A stretch of 64,000 nucleotides of DNA from NCBI GenBank assembly GCA_013285465.1, contig CP053449.1, forward strand, positions 1,363,540-1,427,539, read 5' to 3'. Positions 11,233-20,601 of this stretch are shown here, in pieces; the first letter of the stretch is position 1, and each line of letters opens with the position of its first letter. A model generated the notes under the pieces. The model saw nothing but the letters and a program-made list of their open reading frames with translations, was not told the origin of the DNA and made no database searches. The translations under genes were made by a program, and so were the position numbers. Source of the stretch: Pseudomonadota bacterium. Its GTDB lineage: Bacteria; Pseudomonadota; Alphaproteobacteria; Micavibrionales; CSBR16-224.

Positions 11233-13311
11233 TTATGCCAGCTTTGCCTTTACTTCATCAGCAACGGCCTTCGGCACTTGTTCATAATGATCGAAATGCA
11301 TCGTGTACTGCGCACGGCCTTGGCTCATAGAACGCAGTGTGTTGATGTATCCGAACATATTCGCAAGCGGCACCATCGCAGATACCACTTTTGCATTGGC
11401 CCGATCGGTCATTTCCGAAATCTGGCCGCGGCGGCTGTTCAAGTCGCCGATAACGTCACCCATATAGTCTTCGGGTGTCACAACTTCGACTTTCATAACC
11501 GGCTCCAGCAGAACCGGCCCAGCCTGTGCAATACCTTCACGGAAAGCCGCCCGTGCAGCAATTTCAAATGCCAGCACCGATGAATCCACATCGTGATAAG
11601 CGCCGTCAACAAGTCTTGCTTTGAAGTCGATCATCGGGAAGCCGGCAAGAACACCTGTTTCCTGAGCCGACAGCAGACCTTTTTCCACGCCCGGAATATA
11701 TTCTCGCGGAACGTTACCGCCGACGATCTTGCTTTCAAATTCGTAACCTGCGCCAGATTCTTGCGGTTCGAAATCAATGACAACGCGGGCAAACTGACCG
11801 GCACCACCACTTTGTTTCTTGTGCGTGTAATCAACCTGGAACGGCTTCGTAATCGTTTCACGGTAAGCAACCTGCGGCGCACCGATATTTGCTTCAACTT
11901 TAAATTCGCGTTTCATACGATCAACGATAATGTCGAGATGCAACTCGCCCATACCTTTAATGATCGTCTGTCCCGTTTCATGATCAACGCTGATACGGAA
12001 AGACGGATCTTCCGCTGCCAGACGCTGCAGAGCTGTGGACATTTTTTCCTGATCCGCTTTTGTTTTCGGCTCAACCGCGATTTCAATAACCGGATCCGGG
12101 AATTCCATGCGTTCCAGAACAATCGGCTTGGACGGATCACACAGCGTGTCACCCGTTGTCGTGTCTTTCAGACCCACCAACGCCACGATATCACCGGCTG
12201 TCGCCGTTTTGATATCTTCGCGGTTGTTTGAGTGCATCAACAACATACGGCCGATACGTTCTTTGTTGTCTTTGACGGAGTTCAGAACGTAACTGCCGGC
12301 ATCCAGCTTACCGGAATAGATACGTGCAAATGTCAAGCTACCGACAAAGGGGTCGTTCATGATTTTGAACGCCAAAGCCGAGAACGGCGCATCCTCTGAC
12401 GGCGGACGTGTGTCCTCATCATCCGAATCTACCTTTTTACCATGAACATCACCGACATCCAGCGGCGACGGCATGTAATCGACAACAGCATCAAGAAGCG
12501 GCTGTACACCTTTGTTTTTAAAGGCCGTTCCACACAGGACCGGTACGAATTTACCTTTAACCGTTCCTTTGCGGATACATTTTTTCAGCGTCTCAACATC
12601 CGGCTCTTTACCTTCAAGGTAAGATTCCATCGCCGCATCATCAAGCTCGACAGCAGCTTCAACAAGCTGCATACGGTATTCAGCCGCTTTATCCTGCAGA
12701 TCAGCCGGAATGTCGCGGTCTTCAAATTCCGCACCCAGCGTTTCCTCTTTCCAGACGATTGCTTTCATGCGTACCAGATCAACAACGCCGAGGAAATCAG
12801 ACTCAGCGCCAATCGGCAATTGCAGTACCAGCGGGGTTGCACCCAAACGGTCAATAATCATCTCAACGCTACGATAGAAATCGGCGCCGATACGATCCAT
12901 TTTATTAATAAAGCACATACGGGGAACGCGGTATTTATCAGCCTGACGCCAAACCGTTTCGGATTGCGGCTCAACACCGGCAACCGAGTCAAATACGGCC
13001 ACTGCACCATCAAGAACGCGCAGGCTACGCTCAACTTCAATCGTGAAGTCAACGTGACCGGGGGTGTCGATGATGTTAATGCGGTAATCTTTCCAGAAAC
13101 ATGTCGTTGCAGCGGAGGTAATCGTGATACCACGCTCCTGCTCCTGCTCCATCCAGTCCATCGTGGCGGCGCCGTCATGCACTTCACCGATTTTGTAAGA
13201 CTTACCGGTGTAATACAGCACGCGCTCTGTCGTCGTCGTTTTACCGGCGTCGATATGAGCCATAATGCCGATGTTGCGGTATTTCTCAAGTGGCGTATTG
13301 GTACCAGACAT
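11233..13311 (-). CDS. fusA: elongation factor G
   Basis: 692 residues, standard. EF-G drives translocation and, with RRF, ribosome recycling. GTPase motifs are present ([37 protein letters not shown]), followed by domains II-V, with [20 protein letters not shown] in domain II and the C-terminal [20 protein letters not shown]. It begins 24 bases after rpsG. Confidence 0.99.
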   Translation of the reverse strand: MSGTNTPLEKYRNIGIMAHIDAGKTTTTERVLYYTGKSYKIGEVHDGAATMDWMEQEQERGITITSAATTCFWKDYRINIIDTPGHVDFTIEVERSLRVLDGAVAVFDSVAGVEPQSETVWRQADKYRVPRMCFINKMDRIGADFYRSVEMIIDRLGATPLVLQLPIGAESDFLGVVDLVRMKAIVWKEETLGAEFEDRDIPADLQDKAAEYRMQLVEAAVELDDAAMESYLEGKEPDVETLKKCIRKGTVKGKFVPVLCGTAFKNKGVQPLLDAVVDYMPSPLDVGDVHGKKVDSDDEDTRPPSEDAPFSALAFKIMNDPFVGSLTFARIYSGKLDAGSYVLNSVKDNKERIGRMLLMHSNNREDIKTATAGDIVALVGLKDTTTGDTLCDPSKPIVLERMEFPDPVIEIAVEPKTKADQEKMSTALQRLAAEDPSFRISVDHETGQTIIKGMGELHLDIIVDRMKREFKVEANIGAPQVAYRETITKPFQVDYTHKKQSGGAGQFARVVIDFEPQESGAGYEFESKIVGGNVPREYIPGVEKGLLSAQETGVLAGFPMIDFKARLVDGAYHDVDSSVLAFEIAARAAFREGIAQAGPVLLEPVMKVEVVTPEDYMGDVIGDLNSRRGQISEMTDRANAKVVSAMVPLANMFGYINTLRSMSQGRAQYTMHFDHYEQVPKAVADEVKAKLA

Positions 13312-13335
13312 TTTTCTTCACTCTCCCTATTTCGC

Positions 13336-13806
13336 TTACCAGCGGTAATGTGCGAACGCTTTGTTCGCTTCCGCCATTTTATGCGTGTCTTCACGCTTTT
13401 TCACCGCTGTACCGCGGTCATTTGACGCATCTTCCAGTTCACGCGCCAGACGATCAATCATCGTTGTTTCGGAACGGCCGCGTGCGGCATCAATAATCCA
13501 GCGGATCGCCATCGCCTGCTGTTTTTCGGGGCGGACTTCGGTCGGAACCTGATAAGTCGCACCACCAACGCGGCGGGAACGAACCTGAAGCGACGGTTTC
13601 ACATTATTCAGAGCATCATGGAACAATTCCAGAGGCTCAACCTTTGCACGGCTTTGCAGCTGTTCCATCGCGCCGTAAAAAATGCGCTCAGCCTTGGAAC
13701 GTCTTCCGTCCTTCATAAGGCCGTTGATGAATTTTGCGACAACCGTATCCAAATATTTCGGATCGGGAAGGACTTCTCGTTTTTCTGCTCTGCGACGTCG
13801 GGACAT
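13336..13806 (-). CDS. rpsG: 30S ribosomal protein S7
   Basis: 156 residues, standard. S7 nucleates assembly of the small-subunit head and represses the str operon in E. coli by binding the rpsL-rpsG region. The N-terminus ([18 protein letters not shown]) and the [20 protein letters not shown] block are typical. It starts 31 bases after rpsL, a shorter gap than the E. coli S7 target. Confidence 0.98.
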   Translation of the reverse strand: MSRRRRAEKREVLPDPKYLDTVVAKFINGLMKDGRRSKAERIFYGAMEQLQSRAKVEPLELFHDALNNVKPSLQVRSRRVGGATYQVPTEVRPEKQQAMAIRWIIDAARGRSETTMIDRLARELEDASNDRGTAVKKREDTHKMAEANKAFAHYRW

Positions 13807-13837
13807 AACTCTTTATTCCTTTTTATCCAAACTATAA

Positions 13838-14209
13838 TTACTTCGGACGTTTCGCGCCGTAGCGTGAACGTGCCTGTTTACGTTTATCAACACCCTGCGT
13901 ATCCAGCGCACCACGGATAACCGTGTAGCGGACACCGGGAAGATCTTTACGACGACCGCCGCGCACCAGCACAACGGAGTGTTCCTGCAAGTTGTGACCG
14001 ATACCCGGAATGTATGTCGTCACTTCGCGTTTGTTGGTCAGGCGAACACGTGCCACTTTCCGCAGAGCCGAGTTCGGCTTTTTCGGGGTTGTCGTGTAAA
14101 CGCGGACGCACACACCACGCTTTTGCGGGTTGGCTTTCAGATCCGGCGTTTTTGTCTTCTTGACGACTGGCTTACGACCTTTACGTACAAGCTGGTTAAT
14201 CGTTGGCAT
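13838..14209 (-). CDS. rpsL: 30S ribosomal protein S12
   Basis: 123 residues. S12 sits at the decoding centre and is the streptomycin-resistance locus. I place the start at [16 protein letters not shown], the universal S12 N-terminus, with a GGAAAGG binding site about 7 bases upstream; the frame stays open for 41 codons further upstream but that part has no S12 similarity. The conserved loops [13 protein letters not shown] and [19 protein letters not shown] are intact. The residue equivalent to the streptomycin-sensitive Lys appears to be K (TTPKKPNS), so no resistance allele is evident. Confidence 0.98.
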   Translation of the reverse strand: MPTINQLVRKGRKPVVKKTKTPDLKANPQKRGVCVRVYTTTPKKPNSALRKVARVRLTNKREVTTYIPGIGHNLQEHSVVLVRGGRRKDLPGVRYTVIRGALDTQGVDKRKQARSRYGAKRPK

Positions 14210-14441
14210 TTTGCGCCTTTCCTTTTCAGTTTTTAACCTTAGCAACAATATAGTCCTGAGACAGATAGCCTGACGCGGCGGCGAATGCAACAGAAAAAAG
14301 AGCAACAACTCCCTGTGCTCTCTGGCAACCATCTCCGTTCGGTCGCCTCTTCTGTGTTTCTTGTCTGCGGTGATGCGCAGACTGCGTCTAGGCCTAAATG
14401 TTACGGCCTACAGCCAGTCTATCCTTACGAGACTTGCGCGG
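14210..14441 (-). promoter_or_regulatory. leader region of the str-S10-spc transcript
   Basis: This roughly 230-nt untranslated stretch lies between the str promoter and the rpsL start and holds no gene. Read on the minus strand it has three hairpins: TAGGCC/GGCCTA (14389-14410), GTCTGCG/CGCAGAC (14363-14382), and a third at 14294-14321 whose AGAGCA/TGCTCT stem is followed by six U. The last resembles an intrinsic terminator placed about 90 bases before rpsL, so an attenuation role is conceivable. No known leader family is recognised. Confidence 0.5.
14294..14321 (-). terminator. terminator-like hairpin in the str leader (possible attenuator)
   Basis: The minus-strand RNA has a 6-bp stem (AGAGCA with TGCTCT, extendable by wobble pairs) with an 11-base loop and then UUUUUU. 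It lies downstream of the str promoter and upstream of rpsL, where full termination would silence 25 essential genes. If it works, it must be conditional or leaky. Confidence 0.45.
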
Positions 14442-14469
14442 AATATATCACGTTTTTGCGGAACGTCAA
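14442..14469 (-). promoter_or_regulatory. promoter of the str-S10-spc run
   Basis: On the minus strand the -35 box TTGACG (14464-14469) and the -10 box TATATT (14442-14447) are 16 bases apart, a near-consensus housekeeping promoter. It is the only strong match upstream of rpsL and faces the 25 translation genes. Confidence 0.8.
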
Positions 14470-14530
14470 GCAGAAAATTGCATAAAAACGGATTTTTTAT
14501 TGCGATAATGCGGAACACCGCCGTCTCACT

Positions 14531-15985
14531 CTAAACGTCACACCAGAAGCTGCCGGAAAACAGCACCAGCACCGTCATAATCTCTAGCCGCCCGACCAGC
14601 ATACCCGCCACCAGTATCCATTTCGCCGCGTCGGGAACCGTCGTGAAATTTCCGGCCGGGCCGATCACTTCGCCAAGACCGGGGCCGACATTGGCCAGCG
14701 CGGTCGCCGCCCCGCTGAGACTGGTCGTAAAATCCAGCCCTGTCAAAAGCAGCGCCAGTGACAGCACGCAGAAAATAAAGCAGAACATCGCGATAAAAAT
14801 CGCCACGGAGGACACGACCTCATAGCTGAGCGGTTTACCTCCCATATCGCGCGGAAAAACACCATGCGGTGAAATCAGCCGCCGCAGTTCCAGCATCAGA
14901 GCCTTCCCCACAATCTGAAAGCGGAAAATCTTGATGCCGCCGCTGGTCGATCCGGTACAGCCGCCCGCAATCGTCAGGAAATAAAATGCCATGACAGACA
15001 AGCCGCCCCAGAGCGTATAATCCGTTGTTGCAAACCCTGTTGTTGTGACGACGGATGTGACGTTGAAAGCGCATTGCCGCAAGGCATCCGCAAAAGACCA
15101 GCCCGTATGCGTGTACCACAGCCAGAGCGCCAGCCCTAAAGAGACAACAGTCAGACCGATCCAGAAGGCTTTTGCCTGATACAGCAGCAGGGAATTATTC
15201 TTGCGCCCGACAAAAAGCGAGATATAAAGTATCATCGGCGTACCGCCCGCTATCATAAAGAGTGTGCCGAGCCATTGCATCAAAGGCGCTTTGAAATAAC
15301 CGAAAGACGCATCGTGAGTCGAAAACCCGCCGGTGGAAATCGTGGTCATGGCGTGATTGACCGCATCAAACAGCGACATCCCCGCCAGATCATAGGCAAA
15401 AACAATCAATAGCGACAAACCCGTATACACCGCCAGTGTTGCGCCGGCAATCAGATGCACATGCGGCAAAATCTTATCCGAATTATCCGATGATTCCGAC
15501 CGGAACAGCTGCATGCCGCCGACTCGCAAATAAGGCAGAATCGTCATGCTGAAAACGACAATGCCAATACCGCCGATCCATTGCAGAATACTGCGCCACA
15601 GCAGAATGCCGTGCGGTGCCGCATCCAGATGCGTATAAACCGTGGAGCCCGTGGTTGTGAGGCCGGACACGGCCTCAAAGACCGCATCGGTGAAATTCAA
15701 CCGATATTCTTTTGCGGCGGTGAAATAGAAAGGCAGCGCCGAAAATAGCGACAACCCTACCCAGACCGTCACCGTCAGCAAATAAGCATCCCGTATTCTC
15801 AGCGTATAATGGCCACTGCGGCTGGAAAAAACCATGAGGCCGCCAAGAAAAAAACAAAAAAATTGCGACAACGCAAAAACATTCCATTCATGCGTCGGAG
15901 AAGAAACATCCGCCAACATCGGGAAGAACATAAAGAAAGACAACCCGATCAGGCAAAGACCGTATGTGAAAAAAATCGTCCGCAT
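14531..15985 (-). CDS. TrkH-family potassium uptake membrane subunit (copy 1)
   Basis: 484 residues, typical of TrkH/KtrB. The protein forms the potassium-translocating pore and usually works with a cytosolic TrkA/KtrA ring. The four pore-loop filters with their glycines are visible: TTTGST (110-115), TISTGGFST (215-223), TTTGFATT (314-321) and ANVGPGLG (431-438). Hydrophobic helices fill the rest. No trkA lies next to it. A second homologue lies at 51264-52703. Upstream on the minus strand a TTGACA box (16070-16075) is present with only a weak -10. Confidence 0.93.
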   Translation of the reverse strand: MRTIFFTYGLCLIGLSFFMFFPMLADVSSPTHEWNVFALSQFFCFFLGGLMVFSSRSGHYTLRIRDAYLLTVTVWVGLSLFSALPFYFTAAKEYRLNFTDAVFEAVSGLTTTGSTVYTHLDAAPHGILLWRSILQWIGGIGIVVFSMTILPYLRVGGMQLFRSESSDNSDKILPHVHLIAGATLAVYTGLSLLIVFAYDLAGMSLFDAVNHAMTTISTGGFSTHDASFGYFKAPLMQWLGTLFMIAGGTPMILYISLFVGRKNNSLLLYQAKAFWIGLTVVSLGLALWLWYTHTGWSFADALRQCAFNVTSVVTTTGFATTDYTLWGGLSVMAFYFLTIAGGCTGSTSGGIKIFRFQIVGKALMLELRRLISPHGVFPRDMGGKPLSYEVVSSVAIFIAMFCFIFCVLSLALLLTGLDFTTSLSGAATALANVGPGLGEVIGPAGNFTTVPDAAKWILVAGMLVGRLEIMTVLVLFSGSFWCDV

Positions 15986-16097
15986 TTTACCAACCGGCTA
16001 TCCTTCGTTGTTCTATTGTTTTTACTTATGGATATGGATGGCAGACAGATTGCGCCCATGTACTGATATTGTCAAGAATGGTGTCGCTCAAGCCGTG

Positions 16098-17012
16098 CTA
16101 GATCAGCTCTAACATCTCAATAATTTCTTCCAGTTTCTCGATTTCACTTTTAAACTTACGCAAACCCAACAAAATCTCCTCAAATGCGCTGTCATCCAAA
16201 AGCAGCATCGAAAAATCCGGCACCCATATCAGGGGAATCGGTGATCTGCAGGCCAATAAAACGCGCTCACCTCGAAAACCGATTTCAATATTCTCTGTAT
16301 TATTGATTTTTCCAAATTCGATAAATTTTTCAATCATCACGGGATCCATAAGATAACGCGCCGAAACTTGATCCGTTGACAATACATCGTACTTGCTTTC
16401 AAATTCAGAACTGACCAGCCCAACCGTTTTCATAAAGCCGAATTTCTCATGCAGAAATTTTGTAACCATGCTATCTGGCACAATAATTGTCTGACCATCG
16501 AATTTTCTATGTGTTTTCAGCAGGACAAAGACCCATCTATCAAGAAAAATATCCCGCACGTGATTATTTGCCGGCCTATCGGCATATTTTTTGCCAGCGA
16601 AAACCACTTCCTGCATAACAAACTCCACTCCATTGAACTTACCGCGAAAAGCATCTTCGCTTTTCGGAAAGATTGTTTTGGTAACCATATTTTGAGGGAT
16701 ACGGAACGGACGAATTGAAGAAAATTTAAAATAACCTGCCGAAGAAAAGTCGAAATCAGTTACTTTACACAGATACGCCACAATATCTTTTTTTAGGGCA
16801 GAACGGAAGAAATGCCCCGCGACCGGATAGAATAGCGCCAGTAAAACAATAAAGAATACGGCACCGACAGACCAGACAAGATTCCCTGAAATAAAGATGC
16901 CTGCAAACATCGGTAGCGTACAACATAGCAATCCGAACCAGACAACAAAGCACAAACGGCGTGTCCTTACGACACGCCGTTGCAAATTTTCAAGTAAAGC
17001 ATGGTCTTCCAA
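16098..17012 (-). CDS. DUF3137 membrane protein
   Basis: 304 residues. Two hydrophobic segments near the N-terminus (about residues 21-40 and 48-68) anchor a cytoplasmic domain. The features I associate with DUF3137 are RWVFVLLKTHRKFDGQTII and the block FESKYDVLSTDQVSARYLMD, followed by a C-terminal acidic Ile/Leu-rich helix. No function is established for the family. It is 24 bases downstream of the agmatinase gene and could be cotranscribed. An 11-bp inverted repeat lies in its first codons. Confidence 0.65.
   Translation of the reverse strand: MEDHALLENLQRRVVRTRRLCFVVWFGLLCCTLPMFAGIFISGNLVWSVGAVFFIVLLALFYPVAGHFFRSALKKDIVAYLCKVTDFDFSSAGYFKFSSIRPFRIPQNMVTKTIFPKSEDAFRGKFNGVEFVMQEVVFAGKKYADRPANNHVRDIFLDRWVFVLLKTHRKFDGQTIIVPDSMVTKFLHEKFGFMKTVGLVSSEFESKYDVLSTDQVSARYLMDPVMIEKFIEFGKINNTENIEIGFRGERVLLACRSPIPLIWVPDFSMLLLDDSAFEEILLGLRKFKSEIEKLEEIIEMLELI
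16955..16981 (-). repeat. 11-bp inverted repeat in the start of the DUF3137 gene
   Basis: Arms AACGGCGTGTC and GACACGCCGTT flank a 5-base loop and cover codons about 11-19 of the gene. In the mRNA this would be a very stable hairpin just after the start codon. The minus-strand sequence after it is only moderately U-rich, so it is an imperfect terminator for the polyamine operon at best. Confidence 0.5.
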
Positions 17013-17036
17013 AATTCCGTATCCTTGATCAGGTTA

Positions 17037-18020
17037 TCAAAGTCTAATTCCTGTCCATTCCGGCGGCTGCGGCATAACGCTGCAACACAGGTTCAAGATA
17101 CGATAGCATAATTTTGCAACTGTGAAATTGCAACCGTGCAAGCCGTCAATCGGTGCCAGCTCGACCACATCCGCGCCGACAAATTGCGGATTGTTTTTGC
17201 GGACAGCCAGCAGAACCTGCATCACATCATCCCAGTCCAGGCCGCCCGGTTCAGGGGTACCTGTTGCGGGCATCAACGCCGAATCAAACGCATCGACATC
17301 AAAGCTGATATAAACCGGCCCTGTTCCGACGGCTTTGGCCACATCTTCCGCTGTCCAGCCTGCGCGGCGCATGCAGGACCAGAAGATTTTGACGCGGTCA
17401 TTCCGCCATTCCTCGGCACAGAACGGGATTTCCCCATCAGAGATATTGCGAATTCCGACAGAGACCAGCCGCACCTGCGGGAAATCAAGGCAGCGTCGCA
17501 AAGCCGCAGCATGCGAGTAATGCTCCCCGTCATAGCCGTCACGTAAATCGGCATGGGCATCAAAATGCAAAATCGTCAGACCTTCAGGATGACGATCCGC
17601 CACGGCTTTGACCGCGCCGGGGCTGATGCCATGCTCCCCGCCCAGAATCAGCGGGAATTTTCCGGCATCCATCATTGCGCCGACCTGCGCCTCCAGCGCG
17701 GCAAGCGCTGACGGCATATCCTGATAGACGGACAGATCCGCAGGCGCAATTGTTGCCACGCCGTAACCATGCACAGGCTCGTTCCACCACCATTCATCGA
17801 ACAGCTCGACTTGATGTGAGGCATCAATGATGGCCTGCGGCCCCTCGCCCGCACCACCGCCGTAGCTGACGGTGCGTTCAAGACCAAAAGGCAAAATCCA
17901 CGCAGCCGCCACAGCCGGATCGGGGGCTTGCGCCCCTTCCAAGCCGAGGAAACCGTCCGCCTGCGGCAGAAAATCAAAATCAGCCGCAGGGGTTTCTTGT
18001 GTTTTAATCTTTAAAGACAT
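17037..18020 (-). CDS. speB: agmatinase-like ureohydrolase
   Basis: 327 residues from the chosen ATG, which has an AGGAGA site 9 bases upstream and overlaps the end of the preceding gene by 17 bases; the frame is open 38 codons further up but without family similarity. The two-manganese ureohydrolase motifs are present: GGEH (127-130), FDAHAD (153-158) and SFDVDAFD (239-246), the last followed by TGTPEPGG. Agmatinase hydrolyses agmatine to putrescine and urea. With a deoxyhypusine-synthase-like gene beside it, a related guanidino-polyamine substrate is also possible. Confidence 0.85.
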   Translation of the reverse strand: MSLKIKTQETPAADFDFLPQADGFLGLEGAQAPDPAVAAAWILPFGLERTVSYGGGAGEGPQAIIDASHQVELFDEWWWNEPVHGYGVATIAPADLSVYQDMPSALAALEAQVGAMMDAGKFPLILGGEHGISPGAVKAVADRHPEGLTILHFDAHADLRDGYDGEHYSHAAALRRCLDFPQVRLVSVGIRNISDGEIPFCAEEWRNDRVKIFWSCMRRAGWTAEDVAKAVGTGPVYISFDVDAFDSALMPATGTPEPGGLDWDDVMQVLLAVRKNNPQFVGADVVELAPIDGLHGCNFTVAKLCYRILNLCCSVMPQPPEWTGIRL

Positions 18021-19062
18021 CAGCCAATCTCCTTGCCTGACGGTTTTTCCAAAAGCCGCGGTGATAGGCATCACTGGCCAGCAACGGCAGTACCGAACCT
18101 GCCTCGGCAAAAACCATCTGCTCCAACGCGACATCGACCTTACCCCATGAGCAGGCTTCCTTCAATGTGGAAGAGCTGCAAGCGCCGTCACGCACATCCG
18201 CCACCGTAATCTGGATGGCATATTTATGCATCGGTACGTCATGGCCGAGAATCTCGGCACAGACAACCGTGTCCTGTGCGAAGTTTTTCGGTACGCCGCC
18301 GCCGATCATCAACAGGCCGGAAGTGCCGGTTTTGATTTTCAGCTCCGTCAATTCACGGAAATCGGCAATCGAGTCGAGTACCATATGGTTGCCCGGATTA
18401 TTAACCTGATGTTTCACAAGCCCGAAACCGGCGCTGGAATCGGTAAAGGCCGGGCAGAAAATCGGCACGCCTTTTTCAAAGGCCAGCTTTACCAATGAGT
18501 TTTCCTTTTTACCATGCTGCGTCAGGTAACGCCCCATTTCGGCGATAAAAGCGCGGCTGGAATAAGCCTTCGGCTCCAGACCGTCAGCGATGAGCTGAAT
18601 GGTATGGTCGCAGGCTTGCAAGTCTTCCTCATCGATATAGGTGTCATAGATACGGTCGATATACATATCGCGCAATACGCGGTCATCCACACTGTCGGAT
18701 GCCTGATAATGCTTGAACCCCATGCCTTCGAAAAAGTCCATATCAACAATCGACGCACCTGTAGAGACAATCGCATCAACCATATTATGTTTCACCAGAT
18801 CAGCATAAAGGTCCATACAGCCGCCTGCAGATGTCGAACCGGCCAGCGTCAGGATAACCATACAGTCCGGATCGGCCAGCATCGCGTTATAAATCTCCGT
18901 CGCCCGCGCCAGATCACGCGACGTGAAAGACATATGACGCATCTGGTCAACAATCGGACGCGCGTCAAAGCTTTTGATGTCGATATGTTTTACTTCTTTG
19001 CTGAGCAGCGCCTGTTTTTCAGGATGCATCATGTCTTCATTTAAAATAGCAGTTTGTGCCAT
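18004..19062 (-). CDS. deoxyhypusine-synthase-superfamily protein (likely homospermidine-type polyamine synthase)
   Basis: 352 residues. It shows the NAD-binding DHS architecture: LAGSTSAGGCMDLYADL, AIVSTGASIVDMD, GGGVPKN (255-261) and the SWGK motif whose Lys308 matches the catalytic lysine of deoxyhypusine synthase. Bacteria have no eIF5A, so hypusination is not expected; bacterial homologues are linked to polyamine condensation, giving homospermidine or a bis-guanidino analogue. A perfect AAGGAGG site precedes the ATG. It lies 23 bases after the decarboxylase and overlaps the agmatinase gene, so the three form one operon. The substrate is inferred. Confidence 0.75.
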   Translation of the reverse strand: MAQTAILNEDMMHPEKQALLSKEVKHIDIKSFDARPIVDQMRHMSFTSRDLARATEIYNAMLADPDCMVILTLAGSTSAGGCMDLYADLVKHNMVDAIVSTGASIVDMDFFEGMGFKHYQASDSVDDRVLRDMYIDRIYDTYIDEEDLQACDHTIQLIADGLEPKAYSSRAFIAEMGRYLTQHGKKENSLVKLAFEKGVPIFCPAFTDSSAGFGLVKHQVNNPGNHMVLDSIADFRELTELKIKTGTSGLLMIGGGVPKNFAQDTVVCAEILGHDVPMHKYAIQITVADVRDGACSSSTLKEACSWGKVDVALEQMVFAEAGSVLPLLASDAYHRGFWKNRQARRLADVFKD

Positions 19063-19085
19063 TGGTCTTTCCTCCTTGGTTGATA

Positions 19086-20324
19086 TTATTGTTTTGTTTG
19101 TTTTCGTTGTTTTACAGGTTTGACGGGGCTTTCTCCGGGCATATCGAGCACCAGAAACCCGGCATCTCCAAATCCGTTAAAATCCGTCCGCAGGCATTGC
19201 GAATACGCGCCTGCCTGTTTGATTTCGATCCAGTCGCCCGCTTTGATCTCATCGGGCAACATAAAAGGACCGTCCATCATATCGATGGAATCGCAGGTCG
19301 GTCCTGCGAAACGGAATGCCGTTGTCACACCTGTCTCCGCATCCTTGTCACGGGAAATGCGGCGTACAGGGTAACGCCAGCGCAAAGACGGGCCGGCATC
19401 GAACAAGCCGCCGTAAACACCGTCATTGATATAAAGAAGATCGCCGCGGCGCTGTTCCACGCGCACGATCAGGCTCATACAATCGGCAACCAGCGCCCGC
19501 CCCGGTTCCGCCATCAACTCCATATGATGCAAGCCGTGTGTCAGAACAGCCGCACGAATTTCACGGAAAATAGCGTTCAAGGACGGTGTGCGTTCCAGAT
19601 AACATGCGGGAAAACCGCCGCCCAGATCCAGAACATCAACGGTCACATTTGCGCTGCGGATAACATCAGCGGCAACACCGACAGCCCTTGCATAGGCGCC
19701 GATATCCGTATTTTGCGTTCCGACATGGAAGGCCAGACCCAATTTACGGCAGACCGGACGGCAAGCCTCCAGCAAAACGGCGGCCTCTTCCGGCTGCGCA
19801 CCGAATTTTGATGAAAAATCCAGCGCCGCCTTGCCGTTCTTCGGCAGAGCCAAACGCACAAATAATTCCAGATCCTGCGCCAATTCCGTTGCGCGCAAAA
19901 TTTTATACAGCTCATCGACGTGATCCAGCACAAAGGCGCGCACACCATAATCATGGTAGGCTGCGGCGATGTCTTCAGGGGCTTTCACAGGATGCATGAA
20001 AAACAGTTTGGCTTGCGGCGCAGCAGCACGGGCGGCGCGAATTTCAGCAAGGGATGCCACATCAAAGGCGGCAATCCCTTCTTCCGCCAATAGTTGCAAT
20101 ACGGCAGGATGCGGGTTGCATTTAACGGCATAGGCGATCTCGCCGCCAAAGCTTGTGGCAAAACGGCGATAACTTTGCGCCAACCGTACCGGATCAAAAA
20201 CATAGAGCGGCTTTTGCGGTGCCAGCGCTTTGATTTGCGCATCTCTCCGCGTCACGGGCGTGCGCGCCGCAGGGCGGGTCGTCAGGATATGAGGATTGCG
20301 GAGGATGTCGTTTGCTTTTGCCAT
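19086..20324 (-). CDS. AR-fold PLP decarboxylase, probably ornithine decarboxylase
   Basis: 412 residues. Fold-III decarboxylase motifs are clear: the PLP lysine K68 in YAVKCNP, HVGTQ (200-204), GGGFP (235-239), EPGR (273-276) and the catalytic cysteine C344 in GPTCDSID. The reaction would be ornithine (or lysine) to putrescine (or cadaverine). Compared with typical ~380-residue alphaproteobacterial enzymes it has about 35 extra N-terminal residues and a basic Gln/Lys tail. It is the first gene of the polyamine operon and has a long structured leader. Confidence 0.87.
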   Translation of the reverse strand: MAKANDILRNPHILTTRPAARTPVTRRDAQIKALAPQKPLYVFDPVRLAQSYRRFATSFGGEIAYAVKCNPHPAVLQLLAEEGIAAFDVASLAEIRAARAAAPQAKLFFMHPVKAPEDIAAAYHDYGVRAFVLDHVDELYKILRATELAQDLELFVRLALPKNGKAALDFSSKFGAQPEEAAVLLEACRPVCRKLGLAFHVGTQNTDIGAYARAVGVAADVIRSANVTVDVLDLGGGFPACYLERTPSLNAIFREIRAAVLTHGLHHMELMAEPGRALVADCMSLIVRVEQRRGDLLYINDGVYGGLFDAGPSLRWRYPVRRISRDKDAETGVTTAFRFAGPTCDSIDMMDGPFMLPDEIKAGDWIEIKQAGAYSQCLRTDFNGFGDAGFLVLDMPGESPVKPVKQRKQTKQ

Positions 20325-20600
20325 ACTGCCCCCTTATGCCGCCAGACAGGCATAAAAAAGGCCGCCCCGAACAATACGGGCCGACGTCACAAAAGTGCGA
20401 AGATTTTGTTTACCGCCGACGCCCGCTTTACAGCAGCGTCGGCCATTGACAATTTCCGGATTCGGAGGAGCACGCTCCCCGCCAACAGCAAGTTCGGTCA
20501 TCAACGAGACCCTTTCAAATAAGAGGGGCTTAACCCCGGTTACCAAAGGTACGTCGTAGCATAACCTGCAAAGGGCCATCGGCACGTGCGTATACAGTTT
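20325..20600 (-). ncRNA. structured leader of the decarboxylase gene, candidate speF-type RNA
   Basis: About 270 nt of untranslated RNA precede the decarboxylase start. It contains an 8-bp stem GCCGACGC/GCGTCGGC (20415-20443), a GC-rich segment (20360-20383) followed by six U, and a 7-bp stem TTATGCC/GGCATAA (20334-20355). The 5' arm of that last stem overlaps the U-run and its 3' arm abuts the GGGGG binding site. The position matches the speF motif family of alphaproteobacterial ornithine decarboxylase leaders, but I identify it by context and structure, not by a covariance search. Confidence 0.55.
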
Positions 20601-20601
20601 C

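Noticed and set aside
12442-13425. 327-codon plus-strand frame opposite fusA
   Set aside because: Antisense to the conserved GTPase domain of EF-G, with no binding site or similarity; codon-bias shadow.
14210-14332. 41-codon N-terminal extension of rpsL
   Set aside because: S12 universally begins MPTINQL and a good binding site lies directly before that Met; the extension is leader RNA.
18021-18134. 38-codon upstream extension of the agmatinase gene
   Set aside because: It lies wholly inside the DHS-like gene, has no ureohydrolase similarity, and a good binding site marks the later ATG.
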